From: a virus
Direction: 5' to 3' (one strand)
IMG/VR virus record: IMGVR_UViG_3300046010_003885
Location: 1-39,951 of that record
DNA: 39,951 bases
In this document: positions 14,549 to 21,597 of the stretch, piece after piece
Layout of the letters: each line of letters opens with the position of its first letter
Numbering within the stretch: the stretch's first letter is position 1
Program-made: the position numbers and the translations under genes
The notes under the pieces: model-generated
Told to the model about the DNA's origin: nothing
The model's input: the letters and a program-made list of their open reading frames with translations, nothing else
The model's database searches: none

Positions 14549-14696
14549 TATCAGTCTCCAGTTCATATTTCAATTTAGTCAAAGATTTCTGTTCACGTTT
14601 ATAATCAGTTTTCAGCTTGATTACTTTGTGTCTGTACTTTGGGTCAGCTAATTCTGCCTTAACCCAGTTATGCCGATATTCGACTATTTCTTCCAT
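14541..14696 (-). CDS. Small basic helical protein
   Basis: A 51-residue protein beginning MEEIVEYRHNWVKAELADPK and continuing with a Lys-rich helix (VIKLKTDYKREQKSLTKLKY). The start overlaps the end of the next upstream gene (14684) by 13 bases and the end overlaps the next gene. Function unknown. Confidence 0.5.
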   Translation of the reverse strand: MEEIVEYRHNWVKAELADPKYRHKVIKLKTDYKREQKSLTKLKYELETDND

Positions 14697-14845
14697 CGTG
14701 TCCACTTGTTACTTCTCCCATGAAAGTACATCTTTTTGTTTCTTCCTGTTAGCATCTTGTGTAATCTATTAGCATTAGCAATACGTTTAGGAATCCTACA
14801 AAATCTATTACCCAACATTCTTAACAGTATATCAATTTTCTTCAT
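14684..14845 (-). CDS. Small very basic protein
   Basis: A 53-residue protein with about 20 Arg plus Lys (for example CRIPKRIANANRLHKMLTGR and a final RWKK). A nucleic acid-binding or ribosome/polymerase-binding role is plausible. It overlaps the genes at both ends by 13-14 bases. Not a recognised family. Confidence 0.5.
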   Translation of the reverse strand: MKKIDILLRMLGNRFCRIPKRIANANRLHKMLTGRNKKMYFHGRSNKWTRWKK

Positions 14846-15194
14846 TCATAACCTTAATATAATGATCAGCCAACAACAGAATCAATTGTTTTACCGACTC
14901 CTCAGTCACTTCAAGATAAGGATCAAATTCTAACCCATATAATCTATCGCCATCGACGTAATTACCTATTGCATACTTAGAACCAGACTTACCTATTTTT
15001 CTAACAATAGTATCGACTCCTCCAGATCTTTTCACAACTTCAAACTTTCCAAATACATCACCTTCAGAAAACTCTCCATAATGTTTCTGGAGCATCATTA
15101 GAAAGATGGGAATATGTTTAAACTTAACAATAATACTATCAACACCTTCAGTAATAATGATTCGCTTCTTTGTTGAGTGTGTTTCAATATTCAT
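14832..15194 (-). CDS. Hypothetical protein
   Basis: A 120-residue soluble protein with beta-rich N-terminal half (KKRIIITEGVDSIIVKFKHI) and a helical end (EESVKQLILLLADHYIKVMN). A possible strand-loop KRSGGVDTIVRKIGKSGSKY is in the middle. Function unknown. It sits directly downstream of the DNA ligase gene. Confidence 0.6.
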   Translation of the reverse strand: MNIETHSTKKRIIITEGVDSIIVKFKHIPIFLMMLQKHYGEFSEGDVFGKFEVVKRSGGVDTIVRKIGKSGSKYAIGNYVDGDRLYGLEFDPYLEVTEESVKQLILLLADHYIKVMNEEN

Positions 15195-15203
15195 AATATT
15201 TTC

Positions 15204-16487
15204 CTATTTAATGTGGTCTAATGTATCAGCAGTATCACGGTCAATTCTTACTTCTAAGTATCTAGGAAGGAATAGTGACCAAGTATCAGTACCTTTCGAA
15301 CTAATTTTAGCATTGTATTTTACTTCAATAATTTTACCGAGGAAATCTCCATTGAGTCTATCATCATCATTCAGACCAGAACCAACATTGACTTTCAAAA
15401 GGCCATCTTCAGATTCACAAATAAGAGCACCAATCTGACCTTCATACTTAGTACCTTCATTACCTTGTTGAATTCCTACTACTCGGAGAGAAGTAGTTTC
15501 TTCACCTTTGAATTTAACTTGAGTCTGTGATCTTTTAGGTTCCCAAATAGTATCAGTATTTTTAAGAATGATACCTTCATATCCTTTAGAGTAGTAATTC
15601 TCATATACAGTTTTTGCTTCATCTAATGATTTGACCTCTACACTTGGAACTAGATTAATTTTACCACGAAGATTCAGACTAATGAGACGATTATATCTGT
15701 GAACGTAAATCATTTCTTCTTTACCCTTCACCCAATTATCGTAGGAAATAATATCCCATACAGTCATAGTAATCAATTCAGCTTCTTCAGGAGTAATCGT
15801 ACCTTTGTTAGCTTTATTCAGAATACCGTTACCGATTGCACGAGGAACCACCACACCCCATTTAGTAACCAACAATTCTCCATCAAATACTACATTCATA
15901 CCACGAGCAGCATCTAGGAATTCTTGCTCAAGATTTCCTAACAAATCAAATGTCTTACCATTACGAGAATAAAAAGTAACTGCACCATTGTAAACTACAA
16001 CATTACATCTCAACCCATCCATCTTGAGTTGAGCCATAGCAGGATACTTGATTTTAGCAAGTACTTTGTCGTTCATTGGAGAACACAACATAACGTCAAA
16101 GGTAGGAATCAAATCCTTCCACACTTTGTTAATAGTAGGAACACCAATACCACAATCAAGGTCCTTCTTAATAATCAACTCGATTACTTTAGCATCATCA
16201 ACAGAAACGTCAGAAAGGATATTAGATAAGACTTCGATTGCTTTATTACCAGTCACTTTACGATCAGCAAGATCATTCATACGTTCCAATGCTTCAACCA
16301 ACTCAATGTTGTTTCCATTGGTAGAATAAGCAGGAATCTTACGTTGGTAGTAATTGATATGAGAAGCAAAGGTTCTCACGAGAACAGATTTGAGTAAACT
16401 GTTATCTACATGACTTTTCAAGATAGACTCTTTGTCTAATCTTGATGATGTAGATTTAAGTTCATTAATGATAGGATAGATGCTCAT
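15204..16487 (-). CDS. ATP-dependent DNA ligase
   Basis: A 427-residue DNA ligase of the T4 gp30 type that joins Okazaki fragments. An N-terminal helical domain is followed by the adenylation domain with motif I QLKMDGLRC (catalytic Lys155), SRNGKTF (motif Ia), FDGELLVT (III), TVWDIISYDNW (IIIa), EGIILKN (IV) and QVKFKGEE (V), and by an OB-fold C-terminal part with IEVKYNAKIS. Slightly shorter than T4 gp30 (487). The ATG at 16487 is chosen; the residues MKRNYK that would precede it come from a TTG in the promoter leader. It is driven by early promoter copy 6 and works with RNase H. Confidence 0.93.
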   Translation of the reverse strand: MSIYPIINELKSTSSRLDKESILKSHVDNSLLKSVLVRTFASHINYYQRKIPAYSTNGNNIELVEALERMNDLADRKVTGNKAIEVLSNILSDVSVDDAKVIELIIKKDLDCGIGVPTINKVWKDLIPTFDVMLCSPMNDKVLAKIKYPAMAQLKMDGLRCNVVVYNGAVTFYSRNGKTFDLLGNLEQEFLDAARGMNVVFDGELLVTKWGVVVPRAIGNGILNKANKGTITPEEAELITMTVWDIISYDNWVKGKEEMIYVHRYNRLISLNLRGKINLVPSVEVKSLDEAKTVYENYYSKGYEGIILKNTDTIWEPKRSQTQVKFKGEETTSLRVVGIQQGNEGTKYEGQIGALICESEDGLLKVNVGSGLNDDDRLNGDFLGKIIEVKYNAKISSKGTDTWSLFLPRYLEVRIDRDTADTLDHIK

Positions 16488-16524
16488 TTTGTAATTCCTC
16501 TTCAAGTTTTATTAAGTTACGGCT

Positions 16525-16553
16525 ATTGTCCCACGTCCTTGTGGAAAGGTCAA
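16525..16553 (-). promoter_or_regulatory. Early-type promoter, copy 6
   Basis: Minus strand: -35 TTGACC (16553-16548), 17-nt spacer, -10 GACAAT (16530-16525), leader AGCCGTAACTTAA, then TTGAAGAGGAATTACAAA before the ligase ATG. The spacer has the same CCAC/GTGG dyad as copy 5. Confidence 0.75.
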
Positions 16554-16556
16554 CAA

Positions 16557-16910
16557 TTATGTATTAGAAATCCAATCTTGTTCTACTGTAAGGAAACTTG
16601 GAATCTCTGGAGTTCTTTTGTATTCCCACCACTCAGAACCATCATACTCTGCTCGTTCCATCCAGGATCCATCATCAAAATACACTTCACCATGCAGCTC
16701 TTGACTACCATACCCATCATCATAGTTAAAATCTAAATCTTTCATAAAGGACTCTAACTCATATTGTTCAAAACCTACTGGTAAGTAAGCGTGAGCACTA
16801 GACACCTCTGAAAATCTTTTGTATGATACCCAAGCACACTTTACAGATACTGAATATTTTTTAGTAATATCATCAAGAGCATCAACAAGTTCTTTCTTTG
16901 CATTTATCAT
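16557..16910 (-). CDS. Conserved phage hypothetical protein
   Basis: A 117-residue protein. The C-terminal half (EVYFDDGSWMERAEYDGSEW, then WEYKRTPEIPSFL) is a compact Trp/Tyr-rich beta pattern seen in other phage proteins; the N-terminal half is helical. It abuts the next gene upstream (16911) with no gap. Function unknown. Confidence 0.6.
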   Translation of the reverse strand: MINAKKELVDALDDITKKYSVSVKCAWVSYKRFSEVSSAHAYLPVGFEQYELESFMKDLDFNYDDGYGSQELHGEVYFDDGSWMERAEYDGSEWWEYKRTPEIPSFLTVEQDWISNT

Positions 16911-17264
16911 TTAAGCCACCAATACGAATTCAGGAGAGAAGTATTCACGTTCAGCAATAGGATCTTGGATGTCTTCTAAGTAATCGCCATTGAATTTAGT
17001 ACCAAACACCATTTCTTTGAAGTTATCTTTCAGGAATTGTGTAGCAAAATCAGAGAACGATAAGTCGTGGCTGTTGTATGCATAGTTGAACTCTACACAT
17101 CTTTCAACGCGATTTGCTTCAACTTCAATTTCTTCTACTGAAGTGATGTTAGCATTTTTCATTCTAGCAAAAGCAATCACTTTGAATGCTTGTTCTAGTT
17201 GTTTGTTAGAAGTTTGTTGGAAAGCTGGAGTAGCTGAAACAAATTTAGTAGTACCTTTTCTCAT
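16911..17264 (-). CDS. Hypothetical protein
   Basis: A 117-residue soluble protein, MRKGTTKFVSATPAFQQTSN at the start, with helical KQLEQAFKVIAFARMKNANI and an acidic EEIEVEANRVERCVEFNYAY. No domain recognised. It is the first gene behind early promoter copy 7. Confidence 0.6.
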   Translation of the reverse strand: MRKGTTKFVSATPAFQQTSNKQLEQAFKVIAFARMKNANITSVEEIEVEANRVERCVEFNYAYNSHDLSFSDFATQFLKDNFKEMVFGTKFNGDYLEDIQDPIAEREYFSPEFVLVA

Positions 17265-17293
17265 TTTATAATTCCTATATCAAGTTTAAATTT

Positions 17294-17348
17294 GTTAACC
17301 CGATTGGTTAACTTACGGCTATTATCCATCAATTGATGGAAAGGTCAA
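17294..17348 (-). promoter_or_regulatory. Early-type promoter, copy 7, with leader hairpin
   Basis: Minus strand: -35 TTGACC (17348-17343), 16-nt spacer, -10 GATAAT (17326-17321), leader AGCCGTAAG, then the 7-bp hairpin GTTAACC/GGTTAAC (17312-17294) also found in copy 4. The spacer carries a perfect palindrome CCATCAATTGATGG. Confidence 0.75.
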
Positions 17349-17356
17349 CACTTTAT

Positions 17357-17569
17357 TTAAATAATTTCACATCTTTTTATTAAAATATCCATCTGAGCTT
17401 TAGTCAGATTCATATCTTTCAACATATTGCTGAAAGCAGATTCGTAGTAACCAGTGACATAAGCATAGTTCACTGTTTTATCAACATTCCAACTAGCATT
17501 TCGAGATGATTCTTTTGCATTTTCAAATAATGCATCTAAACTTGCTTGGATTTGTTGTTCTTTGTTCAT
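17357..17569 (-). CDS. Small helical protein
   Basis: A 70-residue soluble protein, MNKEQQIQASLDALFENAKE at the start, with a Tyr-rich middle (VNYAYVTGYYESAFSNMLKD) and a C-terminal KAQMDILIKRCEII. No known family. The ATG at 17569 follows GAGGAATTATAAA; the same leader artefact as at 9.1 and 16.5 kb is excluded. It is driven by early promoter copy 8. Confidence 0.6.
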   Translation of the reverse strand: MNKEQQIQASLDALFENAKESSRNASWNVDKTVNYAYVTGYYESAFSNMLKDMNLTKAQMDILIKRCEII

Positions 17570-17605
17570 TTTATAATTCCTCTTCAATTTATTTAACTTA
17601 CGGCC

Positions 17606-17633
17606 ATTATCCTTGATTATAGGAAAAGGTCAA
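17606..17633 (-). promoter_or_regulatory. Early-type promoter, copy 8
   Basis: Minus strand: -35 TTGACC (17633-17628), 16-nt spacer, -10 GATAAT (17611-17606), leader GGCCGTAAGTTAA with one base change (GGCC for AGCC), then GAAGAGGAATTATAAAATG. Confidence 0.75.
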
Positions 17634-17682
17634 CACTTTTATTATATCATTTGAAGAAATTAATTATCAATGAAATATTGAT

Positions 17683-17709
17683 AATAAGAAAGCCAGCACG
17701 AGGCTGGCT
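17683..17709 (-). terminator. Rho-independent terminator after the acetyltransferase gene
   Basis: Minus strand: perfect 7-bp stem AGCCAGC / GCTGGCT with a 5-nt loop (17709-17691), followed by TTCTTATT. The stem begins within the stop codon of the acetyltransferase gene. It insulates promoter copy 8. Confidence 0.75.
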
Positions 17710-18208
17710 ATTTGAATACGAGGTATTGGATATCGTTTATCATAGTTAGGTGTGATATCGATAATCCTAGCTTCTCTGCGAGTCTGATAGAAGCAGTATT
17801 CTTTGCATCTACATGATAAGTGATAGGATTATATTGGTCCATGAAGAGTCTGCATGATTCATAAGCAATCCCTTGATTTCTGTATCGTCTCAGAATTATA
17901 ATTGAACCAATTTTGTAATATTGGAAATCCTCAACTTCAAAGTGGAATTTCTCTTCTTCTGTGAATGTATTTCGGGGGAATGATAATCCTACTGGATCGT
18001 CATTGTACTTGATCACCATCATTGGCATTTGAGCTTCGTCCAACAATCGCTCTAGTAATCTTTTTCTAAGTCTAAATTCCAGAACTCTGTCTGGTATATA
18101 GTGTATTCTATCAAACCAGTCTCTACCAGTAAATTCAGATTCAAAAAATTCTCTATAGATTGGTAGAAACTTCGAATCATAATCATAGGTAAATTCTATG
18201 GTAACCAT
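17708..18208 (-). CDS. GNAT-family acetyltransferase
   Basis: A 166-residue protein with the GNAT fold. The acetyl-CoA loop is in IGSIIILRRYRNQGIAYESC (the R-x-x-Q/R-G-x-A/G pattern is RRYRNQGIAYE). It is followed by VDAKNTASIRLAEKLGL, the typical N-x-x-S-x-x-x-x-x-k-x-G helix. The acceptor is unknown: it may be a small molecule, antibiotic-like compound or host protein. The stop codon is part of a terminator, so this is the end of an operon that begins upstream with nrdA/nrdB region genes. Confidence 0.8.
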   Translation of the reverse strand: MVTIEFTYDYDSKFLPIYREFFESEFTGRDWFDRIHYIPDRVLEFRLRKRLLERLLDEAQMPMMVIKYNDDPVGLSFPRNTFTEEEKFHFEVEDFQYYKIGSIIILRRYRNQGIAYESCRLFMDQYNPITYHVDAKNTASIRLAEKLGLSISHLTMINDIQYLVFK

Positions 18209-18211
18209 AGG

Positions 18212-18379
18212 CTACTCCTTGATTCTGTTAGCTTCCTTACTTCTCCGAATGGTCTCTTCACTAAAGAAATCTGGGTGGTAGTTTCCATCCTTATCCAGAA
18301 TCTTTGCCTTATAGAGCAACTCCATCCTCTGCTCCTTAGTTAGGAATTCGTATATCTTAATTCCATCAATATTTATCAT
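18212..18379 (-). CDS. Small conserved phage protein
   Basis: A 55-residue protein: MINIDGIKIYEFLTKEQRME, LLYKAKILDKDGNYHPDFFS, then EETIRRSKE. The LTKEQR-x-x-LLYKAKI and G-x-Y-x-P-x-FFS-x-ET pattern recurs in T4-like phages. No function is known. Its start overlaps the GIY-YIG gene's stop by four bases. Confidence 0.6.
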   Translation of the reverse strand: MINIDGIKIYEFLTKEQRMELLYKAKILDKDGNYHPDFFSEETIRRSKEANRIKE

Positions 18380-18807
18380 TTGAATAATGTCCGTACATGA
18401 TTTCTGTGTATTTTTCCACCAACAAAGGCATTGTACCATTTGTCTGGTTGAATTAGTACTTCATTAATAATCTGTTCTTTCATTTCAAGATAGGAGCATT
18501 CACCTTTGGTTTGGCAGAAGTGAATAATTTCACGAGTGAATTTATCTTCTCCTAGTGCTTTAACGTCGTTCTGGAGTTCTAAGGAAGATGACCAATAAGT
18601 TCTCCAATCGGAGTCAACTTTAGTTTTGATACGTTTCTTCTTTTTCTCACCAGACTTTAGAGTGACTGTCTTGATGGAAGTTTTAGCAAACTTTGCTAGC
18701 TTCTTTCCAATATACTGGCGACCATCTACCAGATTAGTGATTAGGTAAACAAATCCTTCACAATCTGGTAGCTCGGTCACTGGATTACCATTATAGGTCC
18801 AACTCAT
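18376..18807 (-). CDS. GIY-YIG nuclease superfamily protein
   Basis: A 143-residue protein with the GIY-YIG nuclease fold: FVYLITNLVDGRQYIGKKLA carries the double Tyr-Ile-Gly signature with catalytic Tyr and Arg candidates, then a basic loop (KTSIKTVTLKSGEKKKKRIK) and ELKEDVKAL-like helices ending in CSYLEMKEQIINEVL, where the Glu can bind the metal. It is shorter than the two GIY-YIG homing-type genes in the window and lacks DNA-binding repeats. It is a frequent orphan gene in T4-like phages and could be a homing or structure-selective endonuclease. In the same operon as its neighbours. Confidence 0.75.
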   Translation of the reverse strand: MSWTYNGNPVTELPDCEGFVYLITNLVDGRQYIGKKLAKFAKTSIKTVTLKSGEKKKKRIKTKVDSDWRTYWSSSLELQNDVKALGEDKFTREIIHFCQTKGECSYLEMKEQIINEVLIQPDKWYNAFVGGKIHRNHVRTLFK

Positions 18808-18953
18808 TCGTCCTCTAGGCCATCGTCATCATGCAAGATAGGACTACCGCATACCGGACAATAGATAACGTCATTCTTCTCGACGCCATCTGTTCTTATA
18901 GTTACCATTCCTTGTGTTTCACATGAATCACAATCAAACATTTGTTTTATCAT
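18804..18953 (-). CDS. Small zinc-ribbon protein
   Basis: A 49-residue protein with two Cys-x-x-Cys knuckles, FDCDSCETQG and YCPVCGSPI, which fit a zinc ribbon. The C-terminus is very acidic (DDDGLEDE). It could act as a nucleic acid-binding or protein-binding adaptor. Start at the ATG at 18953; a second Met four codons in is an alternative. It overlaps the GIY-YIG gene by four bases. Confidence 0.55.
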   Translation of the reverse strand: MIKQMFDCDSCETQGMVTIRTDGVEKNDVIYCPVCGSPILHDDDGLEDE

Positions 18954-18957
18954 CTTT

Positions 18958-19383
18958 CTACTTCCCTGTTATACTACACCAAGACTCTTTCTTTTCTCCA
19001 AAGTAAGGTCGAGCATAGCCTTGTTTAATTAATTCTTCAGATAGCAATTTGCCATCCAATATTACGTCACCTAATACTCGTCCACCAAATTTATCCCATT
19101 CTTTAATAGAGACTTGATGAACTTTAGAACTAGCAACCAATCGTTTTGTGAATTCTGTAGCTGAATTACCTTTACTAGCTTCAATAGTACAATGAGCTCT
19201 GAATCCTTTCTCAGGAGTATCAACACCTAATACCCGAAGCGATAATACAGGTTTCAGTGGTTTGGGTAAGAATTCTGCTTTGAATTCTACAGTATCCCCA
19301 TCAATGACTCTAGTGATGGGGAAGTTATAAACCTCGGCCGAAACCGAGGAGCTTAACAGTAATAATAAAAATAATTTCTTCAT
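18958..19383 (-). CDS. Secreted thermonuclease-like protein (SNase family)
   Basis: A 141-residue nuclease of the staphylococcal nuclease (thermonuclease) fold with a Sec signal peptide: MKKLFLLLLLSSSVSA, with a predicted cleavage after A16. The OB-fold core has RVIDGDTVEFKAE, LRVLGVDTPE (metal-binding Asp), EASKGNSATEF and DKFGGRVLGDVILDGKLLSE, then LIKQGYARPY. These are the catalytic Arg/Glu/Asp positions of the family. Export to the periplasm suggests DNA or RNA breakdown there, for salvage or to block competing phages. The ATG at 19383 is preferred over one four codons upstream because it gives the canonical MKK signal start. Confidence 0.82.
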   Translation of the reverse strand: MKKLFLLLLLSSSVSAEVYNFPITRVIDGDTVEFKAEFLPKPLKPVLSLRVLGVDTPEKGFRAHCTIEASKGNSATEFTKRLVASSKVHQVSIKEWDKFGGRVLGDVILDGKLLSEELIKQGYARPYFGEKKESWCSITGK

Positions 19384-19619
19384 AAAGTTTTCCAACCAGT
19401 TTCAGTTCGAACCTTAACAGGATCTTCCGTCTCGATCCAAACCTTAGCACCACAGGATAATGGATCATCTGGCTTATATATCACCTTCCCATTTACAAAA
19501 TCAACTTCATGGCCATACAAGTTCTCCTTGTATGTCTTACACGTGATAACAGGATTACGTTCTCCTGATTTAGCATTAGCTTTAATCACGTGTTGGTTAA
19601 TGTGAATGATTCGTTTCAT
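19380..19619 (-). CDS. Conserved small phage protein
   Basis: A 79-residue protein in a family common in phages and plasmids: MKRIIHINQHVIKANAKSGE, then PVITCKTYKENLYGHEVDFV, KVIYKPDDPLSCGAKVWIET. Function unknown. It follows nrdA-C by three bases and overlaps the thermonuclease-like gene by four bases. Confidence 0.7.
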   Translation of the reverse strand: MKRIIHINQHVIKANAKSGERNPVITCKTYKENLYGHEVDFVNGKVIYKPDDPLSCGAKVWIETEDPVKVRTETGWKTL

Positions 19620-19622
19620 AAA

Positions 19623-20618
19623 TCAACCATGGCACGAAATGCACTCGGATTTATTAGTTTGCACTCCACTTTCTGATCGAATATAGTACAGACTTTTAAT
19701 GTATGGGTCCAAAAATGCCATCTTATGAACTGAACTAATATACTCTTCAGTCTCTTCAGAACTAAAGAACAGATTGATACTTTGAGCTTGATCAATATAC
19801 TTCTGACGTACTGAAGCCAATCTAATGATCTGAGTTTGGTCAATTTCAAAAGCAGTCTTGAACACTAACTTCTCTTCGTCAGTAAGCCAATCAACGTGCT
19901 GTACTGAACCTTTATGATTGATAATGTCCTTCACTACTTCTTCAGAATAAACGTCCTTCTCTTTCATTAGTTTGAGTAAGGTAGGATTCACTCGATCAAT
20001 CTTTCCAGCTGCAGTATTCTGTACGAAGGCGTTTTTGTATATTGGTTCAATGCCTTGGCTAACGGAACCACATATCAGAGCAGAACTCAGGTTAGGAGCA
20101 ATAGCAATTCTGTGAGTATTTCTTACACCATATCCTTTACACCATTCTGGTTCTCCAAATGCTGAAGCCATCCATTGAGAAGCTCTTAACGATTCATCAT
20201 GAAGATGTTTGAAGATTTCTGTATTCTTCAGATTAGCTTCGAATGATTCAAATGCAATATTGTGTTCTTGGAGATATGTGTGGAATCCTAACAATCCTAA
20301 TCCTAGAGCTCGGCTTTTAGTAGCAAATCGTACTACCTTTTCCATCCCAGTAATTTTACTACCAATATTGATTAGGTCTTGATTCACACAATCAAGAAAT
20401 ACTGTTGCATCAAATACCGCAGTAGTATCTTTCCACTCATCATAGAGAGAAGCATTCATTGATGATAATACGCAACTAAAGGTATGGTCGTCATCAGAGA
20501 ACAATTGTATTTCTGAACAATTGTGTACCAATATGTCATTGGCAAAAAAATTATGATTATCTTCTACCGATATGTCATAAACGTCTTCTTCATAATCTAA
20601 ATATTCAATTGCTATCAT
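19623..20618 (-). CDS. nrdA: NrdA C-terminal half fused behind the C-terminal split intein (class Ia ribonucleotide reductase large subunit)
   Basis: A 331-residue polypeptide whose first 33 residues are a C-intein (VYDISVEDNHNFFANDILVHN) and whose next 298 residues are the second half of the class Ia ribonucleotide reductase alpha subunit. The extein starts with Cys, the +1 nucleophile, which is also the catalytic thiyl-radical Cys of NrdA (the SNLC-x-E-I site, C439 in Escherichia coli numbering). FSCVLSSMN carries the second redox Cys (ALCTLSA in E. coli), and NKSECISCHG at the very end is the C-terminal redox pair that reloads the active site. Joined to the N-half by protein trans-splicing it would give a complete enzyme (about 568 residues). 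The gene has its own ATG and an AAGAGGATAAC site, 9 bases downstream of the HNH stop. Confidence 0.9.
   Translation of the reverse strand: MIAIEYLDYEEDVYDISVEDNHNFFANDILVHNCSEIQLFSDDDHTFSCVLSSMNASLYDEWKDTTAVFDATVFLDCVNQDLINIGSKITGMEKVVRFATKSRALGLGLLGFHTYLQEHNIAFESFEANLKNTEIFKHLHDESLRASQWMASAFGEPEWCKGYGVRNTHRIAIAPNLSSALICGSVSQGIEPIYKNAFVQNTAAGKIDRVNPTLLKLMKEKDVYSEEVVKDIINHKGSVQHVDWLTDEEKLVFKTAFEIDQTQIIRLASVRQKYIDQAQSINLFFSSEETEEYISSVHKMAFLDPYIKSLYYIRSESGVQTNKSECISCHG
20520..20618 (-). other. C-terminal split-intein segment (Int-C)
   Basis: Codes for 33 residues ending in HN followed by the extein Cys. Block F (VYDISVEDNHNFFAND) and block G (ILVHN, then C) are complete: His in HNF, penultimate His and the terminal Asn that cyclises are all present. 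There is no endonuclease domain. Together with the N-segment at 21601-21927 it forms a split intein. Confidence 0.9.
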
Positions 20619-20627
20619 GTTATCCTC

Positions 20628-21542
20628 TTAAATATAATCTATAGGGTTTAAATCTTTACACCACTTTTGATGTATCTCACGCTTGTATCCAGTTCGTTCT
20701 TCTACTATCGGAAATAGATCCTTTCCATAATTGAATCTATACTTGGACAAAGATTTTGGAAATTGTAAACCAGTTTTCAACATATACACCTTTCTGAAAA
20801 ATGCCAGTGATGGAATATTCTGCAACTTGTTGCTGAGTAGTATAAATTCTTGTAAAAACTCTTCGTTTGTTATACCACTAAACCTGCTATTATTTTCGCC
20901 ATCCGTATTACTAGTAGCGCCACTCCAATCTTCAGTCAACCTTTCATCATTTATTGAACAATATATACGTTCACCTGTCACCTTATTATAATATGTATGA
21001 TTTCCTTTAGAATGATGAACCCATTCACCTGATAATATTTTTGGATGATTTTTATCAAAAGATCCCATTATATCTCCAGTAATTACACATTTAACTGGAA
21101 ATGTGTCTTTCCTTGATTCAGAAATCCTTCTTATACCATCTTCAGTTTGCCATCCATGATTGTGTCGAAAATCTGAACTATTTTGTTTCATCCAGGCATA
21201 AGATGATCTTACCTTATTAGATATTATGGTAGGAATGCTTCCGTACCTTGGGTTAGTTTTGATGCCGTTTATAATACATCTAACTGCAACAAAATCGCCC
21301 CTATCACCATAGGCTTTATATCTCAATCTATGAGCAAACAAATGTTCTTCAGGCAATAATACTACTAAATTAGTGTCTATATCAGTTCCACCAACCGATC
21401 TCGGAATTATATGATGAACCTCTGTATATAATGAATCGTATTGTAATCTAAAGTCATGTTGATTGCGTTCTAACATCCTTTTTCTAGGATCAGTATTCTG
21501 GCAATGTGAAACAAATTCGTCGTATAATTTTTTATAATTCAT
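20628..21542 (-). CDS. Free-standing HNH homing endonuclease inside the fractured nrdA
   Basis: A 304-residue protein with an HNH nuclease motif near the N-terminus: EVHHIIPRSVGGTD with His43 and His44, Asn58 in NLVVLLPEEHLFAHRL and His67/His71. This resembles phage free-standing HNH endonucleases of the MobE type, which spread by cutting uninvaded copies. The rest (about residues 90-304) has no clear domain but includes the CVITGDIMGSF type of DNA-recognition segment seen in these proteins. It lies exactly between the two nrdA/intein halves. It is controlled by a late promoter and a ribosome-site hairpin (see the regulatory entries). It probably cuts the intein-less nrdA gene. Confidence 0.82.
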   Translation of the reverse strand: MNYKKLYDEFVSHCQNTDPRKRMLERNQHDFRLQYDSLYTEVHHIIPRSVGGTDIDTNLVVLLPEEHLFAHRLRYKAYGDRGDFVAVRCIINGIKTNPRYGSIPTIISNKVRSSYAWMKQNSSDFRHNHGWQTEDGIRRISESRKDTFPVKCVITGDIMGSFDKNHPKILSGEWVHHSKGNHTYYNKVTGERIYCSINDERLTEDWSGATSNTDGENNSRFSGITNEEFLQEFILLSNKLQNIPSLAFFRKVYMLKTGLQFPKSLSKYRFNYGKDLFPIVEERTGYKREIHQKWCKDLNPIDYI

Positions 21543-21543
21543 A

Positions 21544-21585
21544 AAATCTCCTTTAATGATATAGTATTTATAATAAAGGAGATTT
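21544..21585 (-). promoter_or_regulatory. RNA hairpin that hides the HNH ribosome binding site
   Basis: Minus strand: AAATCTCCTTTA (21585-21574) pairs perfectly over 12 bp with TAAAGGAGATTT (21555-21544), loop 18 nt. The 3' arm contains the AAGGAG ribosome site of the HNH gene and ends one base before the ATG. In long transcripts from nrdA the hairpin should block translation; transcripts that start at the late promoter in the loop would lack the 5' arm. Confidence 0.8.
21565..21572 (-). promoter_or_regulatory. Late promoter (TATAAATA) for the HNH gene
   Basis: Perfect match to the T4 late promoter consensus TATAAATA, 22 bases upstream of the ATG and inside the loop of the hairpin 21544-21585. 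Confidence 0.75.
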
Positions 21586-21597
21586 CACTACACAGAA

